A DNA stretch of 34,407 bases, taken from Spirochaetia bacterium. Its GTDB lineage: Bacteria; Spirochaetota; Spirochaetia; CADAEX01. A program made the position numbers and the translations under genes. This document shows positions 32,273 to 34,407 of the stretch, one piece after another. The stretch is taken from positions 1-34,407 of the forward strand of contig JAGCGL010000136.1 of the NCBI GenBank assembly GCA_017649605.1. The letters are read 5' to 3'. How positions within the stretch are numbered: position 1 is the stretch's first letter; every line of letters starts with the position of its first letter. Below the pieces are notes generated by a model. It was not told the origin of the DNA. It searched no databases and was given only the letters and a program-made list of their open reading frames with translations.

Positions 32273-33717
32273 CTCTTTGCCTCGAAATATTCAAACAGTT
32301 TCTTGCCCAGGGTCCAGTTGTCGCCGGCCCCCATGGTCACAAACACATCCCCAGCCTTAAGGTGGGATGCAAGATATGCAAAGCCGTCCAGCGGCTTCTT
32401 GAAATACTGTACATTCTTATGATGGGTGCAGACTGCCTGGTAGAGCCTCTGGTCCAGGTCTGACCCGCTGTTCTTCTCCCGTGCCGATGCGTAGATATCG
32501 TTCAGGATGACCTCGTCGGCGGCCCCAAGGCATGATGCGAACTCATCCAGAAGCCCCTCTGTGCGGGAATATGTGTGAGACATGAAATCAACTATAAGGC
32601 GGCGGTTAGGATAGAAGTTCCTGATTCCCTCAAGAGTAAGGCGGATAGCTGTAGGATGATGTCCGTAGTCATCCATGAAGAGGATTCCCTTGGCCTCGCC
32701 CACTATCTCGCTCCGCCGTTTGCTGCCGCGGAATGCCTCAAAGCCTGCTGCGATCTTAAGTATGTCATCAGCTGACACACTGCCCTTCCAGCTCTTGAGG
32801 ATGCACACTGTCATTGCCAGTGCGGCGGCCGCATCCAGAGCGATATGCTTTCCGGGGATATGCAGCACAAAGGTTTTATCATAGCCTGCGACAGTAAAAG
32901 AATTGCGGCCGTCTGATACTGTGTTTGAAGTGATCTTGAAGTCCCCTTCTGCATTCTTTCCATAAGGGATAAGGACTATATCAGGCCGTTTCTTCTGAAT
33001 TACGTCCCGCAGCTCGCAGCACCCTTTGTCGTCGGCGCAGTAGATAAGCTCGCCCCCCTTTGGAAGAAGGTTTGCGTAATCTACAAATGCATTGAAGATA
33101 TCCTGGTATGTCGGATAGAAGTCCAGATGGTCGGGCTCTATGCTGGTCACTATGATCCGGCGCGGGCAGAACGACATGAAGTGGCGCTTGTACTCGCAGG
33201 TCTCGGCCACAAAGTAGCGCCCACCGTTGACAAGCGTGGAATGGCCGCCGAAGTTGGAGACGGCCGAGCCTGCCAGTACCGATGCCGGGGCATCCAGAGC
33301 CTTGAGCAGTGTACCGGTTATGGCTGTGGTGGTGGTCTTGCCGTGCACTCCCGCTATGCCCCCGGCATCGTAGGCGCATGAGAATGCGCCCAGCGCCGCG
33401 GTGTACTCAAGCATAGGAATACCACGCCTCTGGGCTTCGGCCAGATCAGGGTTTGTGACAGGGTTGTAGGCCGACGAGTAGATCACACAGTCTATATCAT
33501 CGGTGATATTGTCTGCAGAAAAGCCTTCTATGTATGGAATTCCCAAGGATGCAAGCACCTGGTCGGTGTAGAACTTCTCTGCTGTGTCACTGCCTGACAC
33601 ACCTGCCCCTGCGCTCAAGAGGAGCTCTGCAAAGGCGGAGAGTCCTGTCCCCTTTATTCCAACCAGGAAGAACTTCTTCCCTTTTATATCTTTGAACAAA
33701 TCTTTTATATCTGCCAT
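32269..33717 (-). CDS. murC: UDP-N-acetylmuramate-L-alanine ligase
   Basis: Adds L-alanine to UDP-MurNAc with ATP, the first amino acid of the peptidoglycan stem peptide. The 482-residue protein shows the Mur ligase features: the N-terminal UDP-binding FLVGIKGTGLSAFAE, the ATP loop GVHGKTTTT (residues 123-131), the SIEPDHLDFYPT line and the C-terminal DDYGHHPTAI. The related recycling enzyme Mpl is an alternative, but length and the GxGxG region fit MurC better. It starts six bases after the DJ-1-like gene and overlaps yicC by four bases. A murB fragment lies at the other end of the window in a different unit. Confidence 0.88.
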   Translation of the reverse strand: MADIKDLFKDIKGKKFFLVGIKGTGLSAFAELLLSAGAGVSGSDTAEKFYTDQVLASLGIPYIEGFSADNITDDIDCVIYSSAYNPVTNPDLAEAQRRGIPMLEYTAALGAFSCAYDAGGIAGVHGKTTTTAITGTLLKALDAPASVLAGSAVSNFGGHSTLVNGGRYFVAETCEYKRHFMSFCPRRIIVTSIEPDHLDFYPTYQDIFNAFVDYANLLPKGGELIYCADDKGCCELRDVIQKKRPDIVLIPYGKNAEGDFKITSNTVSDGRNSFTVAGYDKTFVLHIPGKHIALDAAAALAMTVCILKSWKGSVSADDILKIAAGFEAFRGSKRRSEIVGEAKGILFMDDYGHHPTAIRLTLEGIRNFYPNRRLIVDFMSHTYSRTEGLLDEFASCLGAADEVILNDIYASAREKNSGSDLDQRLYQAVCTHHKNVQYFKKPLDGFAYLASHLKAGDVFVTMGAGDNWTLGKKLFEYFEAKR

Positions 33718-33723
33718 TTTCTA

Positions 33724-34272
33724 TCAGAAGAAGCTTCCGCCTCTCACCTTGTCCACAGCCTCCTGTCCCAAAAGCGCCTTGATTATTTCAAATGCAAAAG
33801 CAGGAGCGGCACCTGGTCCTTTCGCTGTTATTATATTGCCGTCTGTCACGGCCATCTCGTCCACATACTTCACATCGGATTTGAAGCTGTCCTGGCAGCC
33901 TGGGAAACATGTGGCCTTGTGGCCTGAGAGTATATCGGTGCTTCCAAGTGTCACACCTGGAGCGGCACAGATTGCGCAGATCAGCTTGCCCGCATCAGCA
34001 TGGGCCTGGATAAGCTCCATAGCCATATCGTTGTCCGCAATGTTCTTTGCACCCGGCATTCCGCCCGGAATAACTATTGCATCAAACTCATCATCTATAT
34101 CAACAAGCTCGCAGTCGGCAATAAGAGAAAGGCCATGGGAACCAGTAACATCAATACCGTCGATACCAGCGGTACAAACATCGAGCCCTGCGCGGATACA
34201 CAGGTCGGAGGTGATAACTGCCTCCATCTCCTCAAAGCCTTCGGCCAGAAGCACAAGCACTTTCTTTTCCAT
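33724..34272 (-). CDS. DJ-1/PfpI-family protein (YajL-like)
   Basis: A 182-residue protein of the DJ-1 class. The conserved AEGFEEMEA line (the glutamate near residue 15) and the nucleophile elbow AICAAPG with C102 match the DJ-1 active-site Glu/Cys pair. VIPGGMPGAKNI is the third block. DJ-1 proteins act in stress defence, with glyoxalase or deglycase activity proposed and debated. The start is ATG 34272: AGGAG (34282-34278) is five bases upstream and overlaps a possible GTG at 34278, which excludes that codon. It begins two bases after the stop of the MBL-fold gene. Confidence 0.9.
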   Translation of the reverse strand: MEKKVLVLLAEGFEEMEAVITSDLCIRAGLDVCTAGIDGIDVTGSHGLSLIADCELVDIDDEFDAIVIPGGMPGAKNIADNDMAMELIQAHADAGKLICAICAAPGVTLGSTDILSGHKATCFPGCQDSFKSDVKYVDEMAVTDGNIITAKGPGAAPAFAFEIIKALLGQEAVDKVRGGSFF

Positions 34273-34274
34273 AT

Positions 34275-34407
34275 TCACTCCTCTCCCATCACGGGGATTC
34301 CCCGTTTACATATTATATATTCTATATTTTTTAATGGTGCGCTGTCAAAGACTTCCTGCACCCTTTCCGGAGTATTATTTTTATCAGAGATGTGACACAG
34401 GTACAGC
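34275..34407 (-). CDS. C-terminal end of a probable metallo-beta-lactamase-fold hydrolase (partial)
   Basis: The last 43 residues of a gene that continues beyond the right edge. It begins LYLCHISDKNNTPERVQEVF and ends KRGIPVMGEE. The LCHxSDxNNTPE pattern resembles the C-terminus of MBL-fold hydrolases of the WalJ/YycJ type, where a histidine after a strand completes the metal site. The identification rests on this short piece and could be wrong. It is the upstream neighbour of the DJ-1-like gene (two-base gap), so the operon extends further to the right. Confidence 0.55.
   Translation of the reverse strand, partial: LYLCHISDKNNTPERVQEVFDSAPLKNIEYIICKRGIPVMGEE

Noticed and set aside
34291..34305. 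ACGGGG-ATT-CCCCGT hairpin near the right edge
   Set aside because: It is a short stem inside the coding end of the MBL-fold gene, without a T-run. No reason to call a terminator.
1..34407. CRISPR array, tRNA, rRNA, insertion sequence or integrase
   Set aside because: I saw no regularly spaced repeats, tRNA-like cloverleaf ends, rRNA sequence, transposase motifs or terminal inverted repeats.

Overview
The window is a compact stretch of a bacterial chromosome, most likely from a spirochaete of the Treponema lineage. This is inferred from family content: a short KamA-type lysine 2,3-aminomutase, a full mevalonate pathway in a bacterium, a eukaryote-like IleRS, and many lipoproteins with loose lipoboxes (VSC, SSC, TSC) or exported proteins with FAQ cleavage sites. 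No rRNA or tRNA gene marks the taxon, so the assignment is tentative. Genes are packed tightly: many neighbours overlap by 1 to 30 bases and no gene-free stretch exceeds about 110 bases.

Left part (1-8140). A murB fragment runs off the left edge on the minus strand. Divergent from it are a pentapeptide-repeat protein and kamA, then an exported protein of unknown function with its own promoter. A minus-strand run follows: ileS, a lipoprotein, hisH and hisF, with no other his genes present.

Centre left (8248-15340). One long plus-strand transcription unit holds a mannose-1-phosphate guanylyltransferase and then the whole mevalonate route plus isomerase: HMG-CoA reductase, type 2 IPP isomerase, HMG-CoA synthase, mevalonate kinase, phosphomevalonate kinase and diphosphomevalonate decarboxylase. 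Joins after manC are overlapping or nearly so. The unit would make IPP and DMAPP for polyprenyl carriers, next to GDP-mannose supply.

Accessory centre (15356-23650). Four exported or membrane proteins of unknown function precede a distinctly AT-rich two-gene patch: a GmrSD-like DUF262/DUF1524 protein (likely anti-phage) and a small exported protein. Then come a 51-residue YqaE/Pmp3-type membrane peptide, a TfoX N-terminal-domain protein, a MATE-type exporter, a MazEF-like toxin-antitoxin pair with a clear promoter and operator-like palindrome, a small membrane protein and a DUF5714-like protein.

Right part (23647-34407). An AlkD-like DNA glycosylase converges with, and overlaps, a permease/thioredoxin-like pair on the minus strand. 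On the plus strand follow an iron-sulfur flavoprotein-like reductase, two related small exported proteins, a DMT-type transporter, a HAD-phosphatase lipoprotein and a SIMPL-domain lipoprotein. A minus-strand operon closes the window: an MBL-fold hydrolase fragment, a DJ-1/PfpI protein, murC, yicC, a cytidylate-kinase-like protein with an altered Walker A motif, and an L-asparaginase.

Two start-site patterns coexist. Many genes have a strong GGAGG-type ribosome binding site. A few (351, 2054, 8248, possibly 25572) have a -10-like box ending 5 to 11 bases before the ATG and little or no Shine-Dalgarno sequence, which suggests leaderless or near-leaderless mRNAs.
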